A stretch of DNA of 22,066 nt from an uncultured Clostridia bacterium (GCA_947627335.1 CANQVQ010000017.1:1-22066); one strand, 5' to 3'; shown: positions 1-7,517, numbered from the stretch's first letter. Notes: generated by a model not told the origin, from the sequence alone. Program-made: numbers and translations.

Positions 1-40
1 GCGCGTCCGAAACCTCGGCGGGCAGCGTCCATTCGCTCAT
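1..40 (-). CDS. Start of an unidentified gene, truncated by the window edge
   Basis: An ATG at 38-40 overlaps the TGA stop of the upstream Nif3-family gene in an ATGA arrangement, the usual sign of translational coupling. Only 13 codons (MSEWTLPAEVSDA) are visible before the window ends, so no family can be assigned. No strong ribosome binding site precedes it. The overlap is the main support, and the frame could be chance. Confidence 0.4.
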   Translation of the reverse strand, partial: MSEWTLPAEVSDA

Positions 41-807
41 TCCGCGTAGGTGACGATCGGTCCGCACGGGAAGAACCGCACGTCGAGCGCCGGAAAATGC
101 GTTTGCAGACCGTCGGCGAGCAGCGCCATGCCCGGTTCCTCGGACGCGGCGTGTCCGAGCAGGAGCAGCGCCTTCGGGACGCCGAGCTGGGCGGCGTCGC
201 GGATCGGTTCGACCTCCCGCCATTCGCAAAGTTCCCCGGCGATGGCGAGCTGCGCGTCGTCCGAGGCGAACGCGTCGAAGGAGCCGCCGCACGCCCCGAG
301 GTAGAGCGCGATCCGACGCACCGGCAGGTCCGGGTCGCCGGCGATGCGGGGATGCGGGACGCCGAGTTTTTCGGAGATGCGCTTTGCCAGTTCCCGCGGT
401 GTCGTCTCGGTCGCGAGGTCCGCGAAGCGGGAGCCGTCGTAGCGGTACGGGACGCCGAGCGATTCGAGGAACCCGACGTGGATGCCGTCCGGTCTGCCTT
501 CGTTGGAATGGATAAAATCGTGGAACCGCCAGAGCGTGAACGGGCAGGACGCGACGAGTTCCCGCTTCTTCGCCGTGATCGGGTCGGGGCGGGGGGAATC
601 GAAATGGTCGTAATAGGTGCATTCGTGGGTAATGAGCAAGTCCGCGCCCCAATCGGCGGCGGCACGCAGCACGTCCGGCGTCGCGGTCAGGCAGACCCCG
701 ACCTTGCGGAGTTCACGGTTCTCGTCGCCGTGCTTGCAGGTGTCCACCGTCGGCTTGCCGAGGTTCTTTTCCCCGACGAGCAGGTCCATCAGTTGTTTTG
801 CCGTCAT
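37..807 (-). CDS. Nif3-family dinuclear metal-centre protein
   Basis: This 256-residue protein resembles the Nif3/YbgI family, whose members form toroidal hexamers with a two-metal site; their cellular role is poorly defined. Visible hallmarks are the N-terminal segment ending in LLITHE (H61 replaces the first His of the family's ITHH motif), a GACGGS glycine turn at about 171-176, and the C-terminal GHAASE motif supplying H219 and E223 as metal ligands. The length matches the short form without the extra inserted domain of B. subtilis YqfO. AAAGGAG lies just upstream of the ATG. The gene follows the lipoprotein gene by 74 bp, with a terminator-like hairpin between them, and its stop overlaps the next start. 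Family assignment is good; the substrate is unknown. Confidence 0.8.
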   Translation of the reverse strand: MTAKQLMDLLVGEKNLGKPTVDTCKHGDENRELRKVGVCLTATPDVLRAAADWGADLLITHECTYYDHFDSPRPDPITAKKRELVASCPFTLWRFHDFIHSNEGRPDGIHVGFLESLGVPYRYDGSRFADLATETTPRELAKRISEKLGVPHPRIAGDPDLPVRRIALYLGACGGSFDAFASDDAQLAIAGELCEWREVEPIRDAAQLGVPKALLLLGHAASEEPGMALLADGLQTHFPALDVRFFPCGPIVTYAE

Positions 808-835
808 AGAAAGGCTCCTTTGCTTGTTGAAAAGC

Positions 836-866
836 GGGGGAGCAAGGCGCGACGCGCAGCTCCCCC
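836..866 (-). terminator. Terminator-like hairpin after the CBM9 lipoprotein gene
   Basis: GGGGGAGC at 836-843 pairs perfectly with GCTCCCCC at 859-866, with a GC-rich loop that could pair further. On the minus strand the stem is followed by GCTTTTC. It lies between the lipoprotein stop and the ribosome binding site of the Nif3 gene, so it may attenuate rather than stop transcription into that gene, which has no visible promoter of its own. Confidence 0.55.
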
Positions 867-881
867 TTCGTTTGCGTTGTT

Positions 882-2246
882 TTACGACAGCGTGATGACC
901 GGGATCTTCGACCAGTCGTTGCGTCCGATGACGCCGCCGCCGCAGCGGTAGATGATGTTCTTAAACACGCCTTTGGCGAAGTCCTCCGCGTTCGTGGAGT
1001 TGATCGAGAAGGACAGCCCCAGCCGCAGTCCGGCTTCCGGCGTCAGTTCGAGCTCCGACCACGGGAAGCCGACCTCGTAGACCGTCTGCTGCGCCGAATC
1101 GTCACGCGAGCAGCCCGCGATGCCCGGGAAGGTCGTGATCTTGCCGGTTTCGTAGAAGCAGGTCTCGTTATTGTCGTTCGCGGCAAAGCCGTAAGCGTGC
1201 AGGACGCCGTCTTTGACCGCCTTATCGTTGGAAGCGTGGTCGAAGTTTTCGAGGATGTACTCCCCGTCCGGCGCTTCCGCGCTGACCTTGACCTGGATGC
1301 ACTCGTACTGCCACATATCGTTCGCTTTATCCTTCTCGATCGGGCAGTAGTGGTAGGGCGAGGACACGACGACGCAGAGGTAGAGGTACTCGTCGTCATA
1401 GGTCACATAGTAGCGTCCCGTGGCGTAGTAATCGTTCTTGTCGAACTGGTCGTAGGACCACAGGTCGTTTTCGGCGTCCACGTCGTCGATGCGGTAGGCG
1501 CTCCATTCGCTCTCGTCGAAATTGCCGTCGATGGACGGCGAGGCGGTCGCCTTTTTGACCGTGTAGTCGAGCACGGGCAGGTGCAGACCGTGCGGGAAGA
1601 CCGTGGTCTTTTTCTCCTCGAGGGATTCCAGACGCTTGACGTAGACGTCCTGCGATTTATGCGCCGCGACGGCGAATCCGTCGTCCGGGACTTCGAGGTC
1701 GGTCGCTTGTCCGACCGCCTGGAAGCCGGTCTTGACGTAGCCAAAGACGCTGTGGTCAAAGTCGAACAGTGCGACGGCGAAATCCGCCAGCTCCTCCGCC
1801 GTCGGCGTTTCTTCGCAGTCCGGCGTATAGAGAACGATCGCCCCTTCGGCAAGCCCTTCGTCGATCCCGGTCAGCCGCACGGAATTATTCGACGCAGCGG
1901 TCACATTTACATCGACCGGACCGAAGGACAGGAAGTTGTTGAGGAATTCCGGTCCGTCGCTTCCGCCGGACGTCGTATCGGACGAGGTGTCGGACGAAGC
2001 CGCAGAGGACGCGTCGGACGAAGTCGACGACGCTGACGAAGCGTCGGACGAAGAAGCGGACGAAGCGTCAGACGATTCCGACGCAGAAGAAGCAGACGAC
2101 GAAGAAGCAGACGAAGCGGTCGACGAAGCCGCCGAGGACGAAGTCGCCGACGACGAACCGTCTTCCTCCCCGCCGCAGGACGCGAAGGCGCAAGCCGCCG
2201 TCAGCAGCAGTGCGAGCGTCAGCAGCAATGCGAAGGTTCTTTTCAT
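882..2246 (-). CDS. Secreted lipoprotein with Ser/Ala/Asp linker and CBM9-like domain
   Basis: 454 residues. A Lys/Arg start and hydrophobic core end in FASC-GG, so C24 is the likely lipidated cysteine. Residues 31-97 are almost entirely Ser, Ala, Asp and Thr, a flexible wall-spanning linker. Residues about 110-220 form a small domain containing GAIVLYTP (135-142) and VPDDGFAVAAH (186-196), resembling the repeat domain of the large glycosidase at 13404-16814. Residues about 235-454 look like a CBM9/DOMON-type beta-sandwich: the opening SPSIDGNFDESEW and the later YEVGFPWSEL and GLRLGLSFSINS are characteristic. It probably binds extracellular carbohydrate or a related ligand. AAAGGG precedes the ATG, and a perfect sigma-A promoter lies upstream. 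The ligand is not determined by the sequence. Confidence 0.78.
   Translation of the reverse strand: MKRTFALLLTLALLLTAACAFASCGGEEDGSSSATSSSAASSTASSASSSSASSASESSDASSASSSDASSASSTSSDASSAASSDTSSDTTSGGSDGPEFLNNFLSFGPVDVNVTAASNNSVRLTGIDEGLAEGAIVLYTPDCEETPTAEELADFAVALFDFDHSVFGYVKTGFQAVGQATDLEVPDDGFAVAAHKSQDVYVKRLESLEEKKTTVFPHGLHLPVLDYTVKKATASPSIDGNFDESEWSAYRIDDVDAENDLWSYDQFDKNDYYATGRYYVTYDDEYLYLCVVVSSPYHYCPIEKDKANDMWQYECIQVKVSAEAPDGEYILENFDHASNDKAVKDGVLHAYGFAANDNNETCFYETGKITTFPGIAGCSRDDSAQQTVYEVGFPWSELELTPEAGLRLGLSFSINSTNAEDFAKGVFKNIIYRCGGGVIGRNDWSKIPVITLS
1955..2156 (-). repeat. Low-complexity Ser/Ala/Asp codon tract
   Basis: About 200 bp encoding the lipoprotein linker consists of degenerate short repeats. 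On the plus strand it reads as recurring GTCGGACGAAGC and GAAGAAGCAGACGA units. Such tracts can change length by slippage or recombination. The mixture of Ser codons shows it is not a pure microsatellite. Confidence 0.7.
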
Positions 2247-2278
2247 AGTGAAAGCCCTTTCTTTTCTGTTTTTCTTTC

Positions 2279-2307
2279 ATTATACACCCATTCGGCGTAT
2301 TTGTCAA
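2279..2307 (-). promoter_or_regulatory. Consensus sigma-A promoter for the CBM9 lipoprotein gene
   Basis: On the minus strand TTGACA (2302-2307) and TATAAT (2279-2284) match both consensus hexamers exactly, separated by 17 bp. The start codon is 32 bp downstream of the -10 box. Confidence 0.88.
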
Positions 2308-2354
2308 GTCTTGAACGTGCTTTTGCGCGGACGGCGGGACGCCGTTTTTCGCTC

Positions 2355-2383
2355 TTGACAAAGGCGGGTCGGTTCGGTATAAT
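2355..2383 (+). promoter_or_regulatory. Consensus sigma-A promoter for the small membrane protein gene
   Basis: TTGACA (2355-2360) and TATAAT (2378-2383) match consensus exactly with a 17-bp spacer. The predicted transcription start near 2390 leaves only about 7 nt before the GTG at 2397, which favours the ATG at 2418 as the true start of the gene. Confidence 0.88.
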
Positions 2384-2417
2384 ATAAGGAAAGAACGTGA
2401 AGGGACGTGCCGATCGG

Positions 2418-2996
2418 ATGGAGCGGACGCAAAAGGTCAAAATCGCATTGGGGGCGACGCTGTGCCTGCTCGCGGCAGCGTTCCTTCTGCAATTCTTCCC
2501 GGTGCGGGAGGAGCTTTCCCCCTTTGCGCCGGACGCGCCGGTCGGGGAGGCGCGGTACTTCGACGCGGTGGAGATCGCCTACTTCATGACCTACTGCCCG
2601 GCGAACGGTCGACCGCTCAACTTCTACCTCCTGCGGTCCGCCGACGGCACGGAAGCCCTGCTGTCCGACACGCAGACCTACAACGACGAAACGTTTTCCG
2701 AGCCGGTCCGATTCACCGGGTACGCTTCCCTGCCGCTCGGCGGGGCGGCGGAACGGTTGATCCCCCAGTGCATCTTCAGCGAGGCGGCGCTCGCCCGTTA
2801 CGGGGACGCGCAGGTCGTCCTGCAAACGGTTTCCCAGTCGGCGGTCCTGCGGCTGAACAAGCGTGCCGGGGAGCACCCGAGCGTCGCGTTCGTGTGCGTC
2901 TCCGCCGCCGCTATGCTGTCGTTCTGCGTCTTTCTCGCCATGCTTTTGAAGGAGTACTTCGGCGGGAAGCGCAGGAAGGTGAAGAACGACGAGTAA
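2418..2996 (+). CDS. Small membrane-anchored protein of unknown function
   Basis: 192 residues starting MERTQKVK. I do not recognise the family. A hydrophobic helix lies near the N-terminus (about residues 8-25), followed by about 120 mainly soluble residues with few distinctive motifs, and a second hydrophobic helix near 159-180 before a basic tail (GGKRRKVKNDE). The middle part is therefore probably extracytoplasmic, held by a helix at each end. An in-frame GTG at 2397 has AAGGA just before it, but that site would lie at or upstream of the predicted transcription start. The ATG at 2418 has GAAGGGA 12 nt upstream and is preferred. The gene is divergent from the lipoprotein gene and is followed almost immediately by a dispersed repeat. 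Confidence 0.65.
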   Translation: MERTQKVKIALGATLCLLAAAFLLQFFPVREELSPFAPDAPVGEARYFDAVEIAYFMTYCPANGRPLNFYLLRSADGTEALLSDTQTYNDETFSEPVRFTGYASLPLGGAAERLIPQCIFSEAALARYGDAQVVLQTVSQSAVLRLNKRAGEHPSVAFVCVSAAAMLSFCVFLAMLLKEYFGGKRRKVKNDE

Positions 2997-2997
2997 A

Positions 2998-3072
2998 GGG
3001 GTACGAAGGGTACGGTGGGGGTAGTAACTACCCCCACACCCCCGCAGTGCGAAGTTGACTTTGTCAACTTCG
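2998..3072 (+). repeat. Dispersed post-stop repeat, copy C (two hairpins)
   Basis: Directly after the stop codon come two TACGAAGGG-like units (about 3002-3014), then a perfect 11-bp inverted repeat at 3015-3037 (GTGGGGGTAGT and its complement around one central base), then CACCCCCGCAGT, then a perfect 10-bp hairpin: CGAAGTTGAC at 3050-3059 with GTCAACTTCG at 3063-3072. Related copies are at 12832-12911, 13327-13391 (minus) and 21438-21506 (minus). Confidence 0.8.
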
Positions 3073-3219
3073 GGGGAGAAAAATAGAAAAACACACCTTC
3101 GCGCCTCGGGGTTTGCGTTTGGTGCTTGCTTGGTTTTTTCCTTCGCGACCCGGTTGTCGCGTGCTCCCGCGAAGCGCTCGCCCGCACCCAAGTTTCGTTT
3201 TTTACGTCGAAAATTTCAA
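3073..3219. other. Intergenic DNA with alternative hairpins, no gene seen
   Basis: No credible coding region. CTTCGCG at 3141-3147 can pair with CGCGAAG at 3168-3174, or the overlapping CGCGAC (3144-3149) can pair with GTCGCG (3156-3161); the two folds compete. CACCCAAGTTTCG near 3185-3197 resembles the CCCCCAAATTTTCG motif near 13119-13132, so this may be a decayed copy of the structured elements found elsewhere in the window. Confidence 0.4.
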
Positions 3220-3268
3220 AGACCGCTGACTTTTCACCGGGGAACCGGTGTGTCAACGGTCTGTTTTT
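3220..3268 (+). terminator. Long two-stage terminator hairpin
   Basis: AGACCGCTGAC (3220-3230) pairs with GTCAACGGTCT (3252-3262) with one internal mismatch. Inside sits a perfect hairpin, CACCGG (3235-3240) and CCGGTG (3245-3250) with a GGAA loop. A GTTTTT run follows at 3263-3268. It would stop plus-strand transcription from the 2418-2996 gene before the convergent acetyltransferase gene. Confidence 0.65.
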
Positions 3269-3304
3269 GGTGTTGGATTTTCTTGAAAAGATGCGAAACG
3301 GGGC

Positions 3305-3823
3305 TTACCTTTTTATCGACTGAAATTCATCTTGAAGTAATCCATACAAATAGAGGTCTACCCAATTCCCCGCATTGTCCTGTGTTTGACTCCTCTGTAT
3401 CCCCTCGCGCCTCATGCCCAATTTTTCCATCAACCCAACGGACTTTACCCCATCGATAGCCTCCGCGACAACTTTATGCAATTTCATATCAGAAAAGCCA
3501 TATTTGAGTACTGCCGAGCAGGACTCATACGCATACCCCTGACGCCAATAGTTTTTATTGAATATCCAGCCGATTTCATAAACATCGTCCTCCCACGGCT
3601 TAAACAGGATATAACCGATTACTTTATTGGTCTGTTTCAGAACCGCCGCGAGAGCGCCGTTTTTTTCAATGCAAAACTCATTCAGAAATTGCCGTGTCTT
3701 TTCAAATGTATGTGCAGGCTCGCAATTTTTCATTGTTTCGCTATCGCCGAATATCTCATGTAAATCATGCACATCGTTTGGAGTAAAATCTCTGACATAC
3801 ATTCTTGCTGTTTCTATCCGCAT
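3305..3823 (-). CDS. GNAT-family N-acetyltransferase (RimJ/RimL-like)
   Basis: 172 residues with the layout of the Acetyltransf_3 group: an N-terminal ETARMYVRDF strand, a central VIGYILF strand, EIGWIFNKNYWRQGYAYES carrying the acetyl-CoA pyrophosphate-binding turn (R94-Q-G-Y-A), and the later HKVVAEAIDGVKSVGLMEKLGMRREG segment typical of the family. These enzymes transfer acetyl groups from acetyl-CoA to protein N-termini, antibiotics or small amines; the substrate here is not evident. AAGGGG precedes the ATG. Base composition is clearly lower in GC than the flanking genes, as in the neighbouring ASCH-like gene, which suggests recent acquisition of this pair. Confidence 0.82.
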   Translation of the reverse strand: MRIETARMYVRDFTPNDVHDLHEIFGDSETMKNCEPAHTFEKTRQFLNEFCIEKNGALAAVLKQTNKVIGYILFKPWEDDVYEIGWIFNKNYWRQGYAYESCSAVLKYGFSDMKLHKVVAEAIDGVKSVGLMEKLGMRREGIQRSQTQDNAGNWVDLYLYGLLQDEFQSIKR

Positions 3824-3836
3824 AGTAGTCCCCTTG

Positions 3837-3908
3837 CTAAATTCCGGTTTGCCGAGCCGCCGCGATTGCGTTTGCCCCCCGAATTTTAGTGGAAGCGTTT
3901 CTGTTCAT
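3837..3908 (-). CDS. Possible 23-codon small ORF between the ASCH and GNAT genes
   Basis: An ATG at 3906-3908 is preceded by GAAGGGA at a workable distance and opens a 23-residue frame (MNRNASTKIRGANAIAAARQ then TGI) that ends just before the GNAT ribosome binding site. The spacing fits a leader peptide or a gene remnant. The peptide has no recognisable motif, and a frame this short can easily arise by chance. Confidence 0.25.
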   Translation of the reverse strand: MNRNASTKIRGANAIAAARQTGI

Positions 3909-4363
3909 TGCAGCTTCCCTTCTTATTTTTTAGAAAATTTAATAAATTCATACGGCAGTCCAATCTCTTCGGAATATTTATGTATTTCCGCCTTTTCCTC
4001 GTCGGTCATTTCATCATAAAAAGGGCGATCCGATACCTTCCAGTATGTTTTTACTTCGTCTATTTTTAATGTATCGCCCCATGGGGCAATATAGGATTCT
4101 CCGACTTTATATTTCCCAACCTCTTTGTATACCCTTGTGGTATAGCAATATCCAAGTTTGGTTAAATAATTCTGAATTGACTCATACTCATTTTCGGGGA
4201 ATGATATTTTTTTCATGCGGCAATAAATGCTCCTTTATTAAATCTCCGTCCATATCGAATAGAAAACGCTCCGGCGATTTTGTCCTCGTCCAGAGCGTTC
4301 CTATCCGCTGTCCCGGCTCGTCCGAAAGGCTGTTTTATGACCAGCGGTCAAGCCGAGCCGCCG
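3851..4363. repeat. 12-bp direct repeat flanking the ASCH-like gene
   Basis: GCCGAGCCGCCG occurs at 3851-3862 and again at 4352-4363, one copy on each side of the AT-rich ASCH-like gene. Both copies are GC-rich in an otherwise AT-rich interval. They could be the ends of an inserted cassette or sites of recombination, but no transposase or integrase is present, so this is only suggestive. Confidence 0.35.
3923..4216 (-). CDS. Small ASCH/PUA-like domain protein
   Basis: 97 residues, low GC. The core reads YTTRVYKEVGKYKVGESYIA, then PWGDTLKIDEV, then the helix DEMTDEEKAEIHKYSEEIG. This resembles ASCH-type (PUA-like) proteins, in which a TxR motif and a KYKVGD-like turn line a nucleic-acid or nucleotide binding cleft. 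ASCH proteins include RNA-binding factors and small amidohydrolases, so the activity cannot be fixed. AAAGGAG lies upstream, but about 13 nt from the ATG, a long spacing. The gene shares its unusual composition and its strand with the downstream acetyltransferase. Confidence is good that it is a gene, moderate on the fold. Confidence 0.6.
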   Translation of the reverse strand: MKKISFPENEYESIQNYLTKLGYCYTTRVYKEVGKYKVGESYIAPWGDTLKIDEVKTYWKVSDRPFYDEMTDEEKAEIHKYSEEIGLPYEFIKFSKK

Positions 4364-4375
4364 TGTGACCGTGGT
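4265..4375 (-). terminator. Hairpins downstream of lexA, possible operon terminator
   Basis: Two inverted repeats follow the lexA stop. ACCAGCGGTCA (4340-4350) pairs with TGACCGTGGT (4366-4375) with one bulged G but lacks a U-run. Further on, AACGCTC (4265-4271) pairs with GAGCGTT (4293-4299) and is followed on the minus strand by TTCTATT. The second is the better terminator candidate for the recA-to-lexA run, though its loop is 21 nt. Confidence 0.4.
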
Positions 4376-4389
4376 CCCCCCTCGAAATA

Positions 4390-4998
4390 TCAGTAGAATC
4401 GGAAATTCGCGATGACCCGACCGAGCACCGTGACGTCCTCGGCGTAAATGGGTTTCATGGCGGAATTGGCGGGCTGGAGGCGAATGCGCCCACGGTCGTG
4501 GAACAGGCGCTTGACGGTCGCCTCGCTGTCGATCATGGCGACCACGATCTCGCCGTCGTCGGCACGCTGGTCGCTCTCGACCACGACGATGTCGCCGTCG
4601 AGGATGCCCGCTTCGATCATGCTCTCCCCCATGACGCGCAGGGCGAACAGGTTCGCACGTCCCCGCGCCATAACGATCGGGAAATCCACATACCCGTCGT
4701 AGTTTTCGACGGCGAGGATGGGGCTGCCGGCGGTGACGCGACCGAGGATCGGCACACGGCGGGTCTTTTCGCCGCCCGGACCGAGTTCGGTTTCGACGCG
4801 AATGGTGCGGCTCTTGCCGCCGGACATCTTGAGGTAGCCCTTGGTTTCGAGCCGGTGGAGGTAAGCGTGGACCGTCGAGGTGGAACGGATCCCGAGCGCG
4901 GCGCAGATGTCGCGCACCACCGGGGCATATCCGTTCTGTTCGATACAATCCCGCACATATTCGTAGATCTGCAGTTCCTTGTCGGTCAGCTTAGTCAT
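4390..4998 (-). CDS. lexA: LexA SOS-response repressor
   Basis: 202 residues. An N-terminal winged helix (about 1-65, with STSTVHAYLHRLETKGYL as the recognition region) binds SOS operators. The C-terminal S24 autoprotease has the cleavage site A90-G91, the nucleophile S126 in GESM and the base K163 in ATVKRL. RecA filaments on single-stranded DNA trigger self-cleavage and derepress the regulon. An ATG at 5010 is in frame, but AAAGGA sits directly against it; the ATG at 4998 aligns with the usual MTKL start of the family and is chosen. It overlaps the mrnC stop by 8 bp. Lying at the far end of the recA-led run, it is probably co-expressed with its own trigger. Confidence 0.95.
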   Translation of the reverse strand: MTKLTDKELQIYEYVRDCIEQNGYAPVVRDICAALGIRSTSTVHAYLHRLETKGYLKMSGGKSRTIRVETELGPGGEKTRRVPILGRVTAGSPILAVENYDGYVDFPIVMARGRANLFALRVMGESMIEAGILDGDIVVVESDQRADDGEIVVAMIDSEATVKRLFHDRGRIRLQPANSAMKPIYAEDVTVLGRVIANFRFY

Positions 4999-5416
4999 CG
5001 GTAGAACCATTCCTTTCCGTTGCTTGTCCGTATTCCGCGCAGAGGCGGAAGAGCGCTTCGGCGCGTTCCTGCCGCCCGTTCAGCCAAAGGTAGCCGAACA
5101 AACTTTCCAATCCGGTCGCACGCCGGTAGTCGATGGCGGACGCGCTCTTGGCGCGGTGCCCGTTTTTCGCGTTCCGTCCGCCGCGGCAGACGTCGGCTTC
5201 CTCCTCCGTCAGATGCGGGAGCAGCGCTTCGAGCAGTTCGCTCTGCCGCTCCGCCGTCACCAGCGTCCGCACCGCGTCGTTGAGGGCGGACAGCCGGCAA
5301 TCCCCGTTTCCGAGCAGGTACGCCCGGGCGAGCAGTTCGTAGTACGCGTCGCCGAGGTAGGCGAGCTGGAGGGGGGTATACGCCGACCGCCGGACCCCGT
5401 TCACAGTTTCTTCCAT
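4991..5416 (-). CDS. mrnC: Mini-ribonuclease III (MrnC)
   Basis: 141 residues, the size of Mini-III, which has an RNase III catalytic domain but no double-stranded RNA-binding domain. In B. subtilis the dimer matures 23S rRNA ends. YLGDAYYELLARAYLL gives catalytic D23, GGRNAK is the family's basic motif, and TGLESLFGYLWL carries E104. The ATG at 5416 overlaps the end of cysS by 16 bp, and the cysS-mrnC order is conserved in Bacillota. Its own end overlaps lexA by 8 bp, so all three are likely translated from one message. Confidence 0.9.
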   Translation of the reverse strand: MEETVNGVRRSAYTPLQLAYLGDAYYELLARAYLLGNGDCRLSALNDAVRTLVTAERQSELLEALLPHLTEEEADVCRGGRNAKNGHRAKSASAIDYRRATGLESLFGYLWLNGRQERAEALFRLCAEYGQATERNGSTDD

Positions 5417-6828
5417 ACCGCACCCTGCGGGGTGTCGATGATCTGGATGCCCTCCGCCTTGAGCTGGTCGCGGATTGCGTCCGCTTCTGCGAAGTTTTTC
5501 GCCTTTTTCGCCTCCGCACGGCGGTCGAGCAGGGCGCGGATGCGCGCTTCCTCCTCCCCGTCGGCGGCGGGCGCGTCCGCTGTGCGCAGGGCGGCAGCCC
5601 CGTCGAGCAGTCCGAGGGAGAGCACCTCGTCGAACGAGGCGACCAGCGCACGCTTGGTCGCGCCGGTCTCCGAGGATTTCAGCAGGTCGTACAGCACCGT
5701 CAGCGCCATGGACGTGTTCAGATCGTCGCCCAGCGCCGACGCGAACGTCTCCCGCCACGCGGAAACGGCGTTCCCGTCCGGTTCGCCCGACGCGTCCGCA
5801 ACCGACGCGACGCGCTCGACCAGACGGCGGTAGGCGGACTTCGCGTTCTCGAGGTTCGGATAGCTGAACAGCAGCGAACGGCGGTAATGCGACTGCAGGC
5901 AGAAGAAGCGGTACTCCATCGCGGAATAGCCCTTCTCCTCGAGCAGGGAGAGCGTCAAAAATTCCCCGGACGACTTGCTCATTTTCCCGCCTTCGGTCGT
6001 CAGGTGGTGCACATGGAACCACTGCGGGCACCACGGATGCCCGAGGTAGGATTCGCTCTGGGCGATCTCGTTGGTATGGTGGGGGAACTGGTTGTCGATG
6101 CCGCCGCAGTGCAGGTCCAGCCGCTCGCCGCCGTACTTGATGGCGATGGCGGAGCATTCGATGTGCCAGCCGGGGTAGCCGAGCCCCCACGGGCTTTCCC
6201 ATTTGAGTTCCTGATCCTCGAATTTGGACTTCGTGAACCACAGCACGAAATCCCCCTTGTTGCGTTTGTTGCCGTCCTCGCCGACCCCTTCGCGCACGCC
6301 GACTTCGAGGTTTTCCTCGCGGTGGCGGAGGAAAACGTGGTAGTTCGGCAGTCTGGACGTGTCGAAATAGATGTTCCCGCCCGCTTCGTAGGCGAATCCC
6401 TTTTCCAGCAGTCCCTCGACCAGGCGGATCATCTCCGGGACGCAGCCGGTCGCCGGCTGGACGACGTCGGGACGGCGGATGCGCAGTTTGCGGCAGTCCT
6501 CGAAGAACGCGTCGGTATAGAACTTCGCGATCTCCAGCACGGTCTTATGCTCCCGGCGGGCGCCGGCGAGCATCTTGTCCTCGCCCGTGTCCGCGTCGCT
6601 CGTCAGGTGACCGACGTCGGTGATGTTCATGATGCGCTTCACGTCGTAGCCCGACCAGCGCAGGAAGCGGTCCAGCACGTCCTCCATCAGGTAGGTGCGC
6701 AGGTTGCCGATGTGCGCGTAGTGGTAGACGGTCGGACCGCAGGTGTACATACGGACCACGCCGGGTTCGTAGGTGACGAACGGGTCGACCGTGCGCGTGA
6801 GGCTGTTATAGAGTCGTATGGTTGCCAT
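5401..6828 (-). CDS. cysS: Cysteinyl-tRNA synthetase
   Basis: 475 residues, class I synthetase that charges tRNA-Cys. C30 in YTCGPTVY, C225 in WHIECSAI, and H250 with E254 in FPHHTNEIAQSE are the zinc ligands that select cysteine. HIGN (39-42) and KMSKS (282-286) are the ATP-binding signatures. The C-terminal region contains AKNFAEADAIRDQLKAEGI, typical of the anticodon-binding end. The ATG at 6828 begins MATIRLYNSL, matching the family start; long upstream extensions of the frame are shadows of pgsA. It lies 38 bp after pgsA, which leaves no room for a T-box, so its expression probably follows the upstream promoter. Confidence 0.96.
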   Translation of the reverse strand: MATIRLYNSLTRTVDPFVTYEPGVVRMYTCGPTVYHYAHIGNLRTYLMEDVLDRFLRWSGYDVKRIMNITDVGHLTSDADTGEDKMLAGARREHKTVLEIAKFYTDAFFEDCRKLRIRRPDVVQPATGCVPEMIRLVEGLLEKGFAYEAGGNIYFDTSRLPNYHVFLRHREENLEVGVREGVGEDGNKRNKGDFVLWFTKSKFEDQELKWESPWGLGYPGWHIECSAIAIKYGGERLDLHCGGIDNQFPHHTNEIAQSESYLGHPWCPQWFHVHHLTTEGGKMSKSSGEFLTLSLLEEKGYSAMEYRFFCLQSHYRRSLLFSYPNLENAKSAYRRLVERVASVADASGEPDGNAVSAWRETFASALGDDLNTSMALTVLYDLLKSSETGATKRALVASFDEVLSLGLLDGAAALRTADAPAADGEEEARIRALLDRRAEAKKAKNFAEADAIRDQLKAEGIQIIDTPQGAVWKKL

Positions 6829-6866
6829 GTATGCTCTCTTTCCTTTTTGCAAAAACGACGGGATGT

Positions 6867-7499
6867 TTATTTTTTGGGGTCTAAGTACTTCCAGTAGGAG
6901 CGCAGGTAGTTCACGCCGGACCAGACGGTGAAGAACGCCATGACGGCGACCGTCGCCAGCGAGAACCATCCGCGGCAGAACGGCAGGAGGAGCGGTTCGA
7001 GCAGCAGGGCGCAGACGCTGATGATCTGGGTGTTCGTCTTGATCTTGCCGAGCATATTCGCCGCGACGACCACGCCGCTCTTGGCGACCACCAGCCGCAT
7101 GGACGTGACCGCCAGCTCCCGGAACAGCACCACGACGGCGCCCCAGAAGAACGCCTGCCGCAGCACCTCCGGCGGGACGCACCAGCCGTCCGCGTACGCC
7201 GGGTCGTACCGAAACGCGTACGACGACACGCACAGCGAGAACAGCGCGCCCAGCACGAGGAACTTATCCGCCAACGGGTCCATGAACTTGCCGAAATCCG
7301 TCACCAGACCGCGTTTGCGGGCGATATGACCGTCGAAGAAATCCGTCAGCGACGCGACGAAAAAGACCGCGAACGCCGACAGCCGACTGCACCAGTCCGC
7401 CGCCCCGTCGTCAAACGGGAAGAAGTCGTAGACCGCAAGCAGGATGAATACCGGGATACAGCAGATCCGGAACAGGGTCAGTTTGTTCGGTGTGTTCAA
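6867..7499 (-). CDS. pgsA: CDP-diacylglycerol-glycerol-3-phosphate 3-phosphatidyltransferase
   Basis: 210 residues, an integral membrane enzyme making phosphatidylglycerol phosphate from CDP-diacylglycerol and glycerol 3-phosphate. The CDP-alcohol phosphotransferase motif is complete: D53, D56-G57, A60-R61, G70, D74 and D78, with several hydrophobic helices around it. A GTG at 7505 is in frame, but AAAGGAGG ends only about 2 nt before it. The TTG at 7499 has ideal spacing and gives MNTPNKLTLFR, matching the usual MNxPNKxTxxR start, so TTG is preferred. It follows rimO by 18 bp. Confidence 0.93.
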   Translation of the reverse strand: MNTPNKLTLFRICCIPVFILLAVYDFFPFDDGAADWCSRLSAFAVFFVASLTDFFDGHIARKRGLVTDFGKFMDPLADKFLVLGALFSLCVSSYAFRYDPAYADGWCVPPEVLRQAFFWGAVVVLFRELAVTSMRLVVAKSGVVVAANMLGKIKTNTQIISVCALLLEPLLLPFCRGWFSLATVAVMAFFTVWSGVNYLRSYWKYLDPKK

Positions 7500-7517
7500 G
7501 GACACCCCTCCTTTTGT

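Noticed and set aside
4217..4335. An open minus-strand frame ending in an ATGA overlap with the ASCH-like gene
   Set aside because: About 40 codons with no start codon and no recognisable motif, so coding is unsupported.
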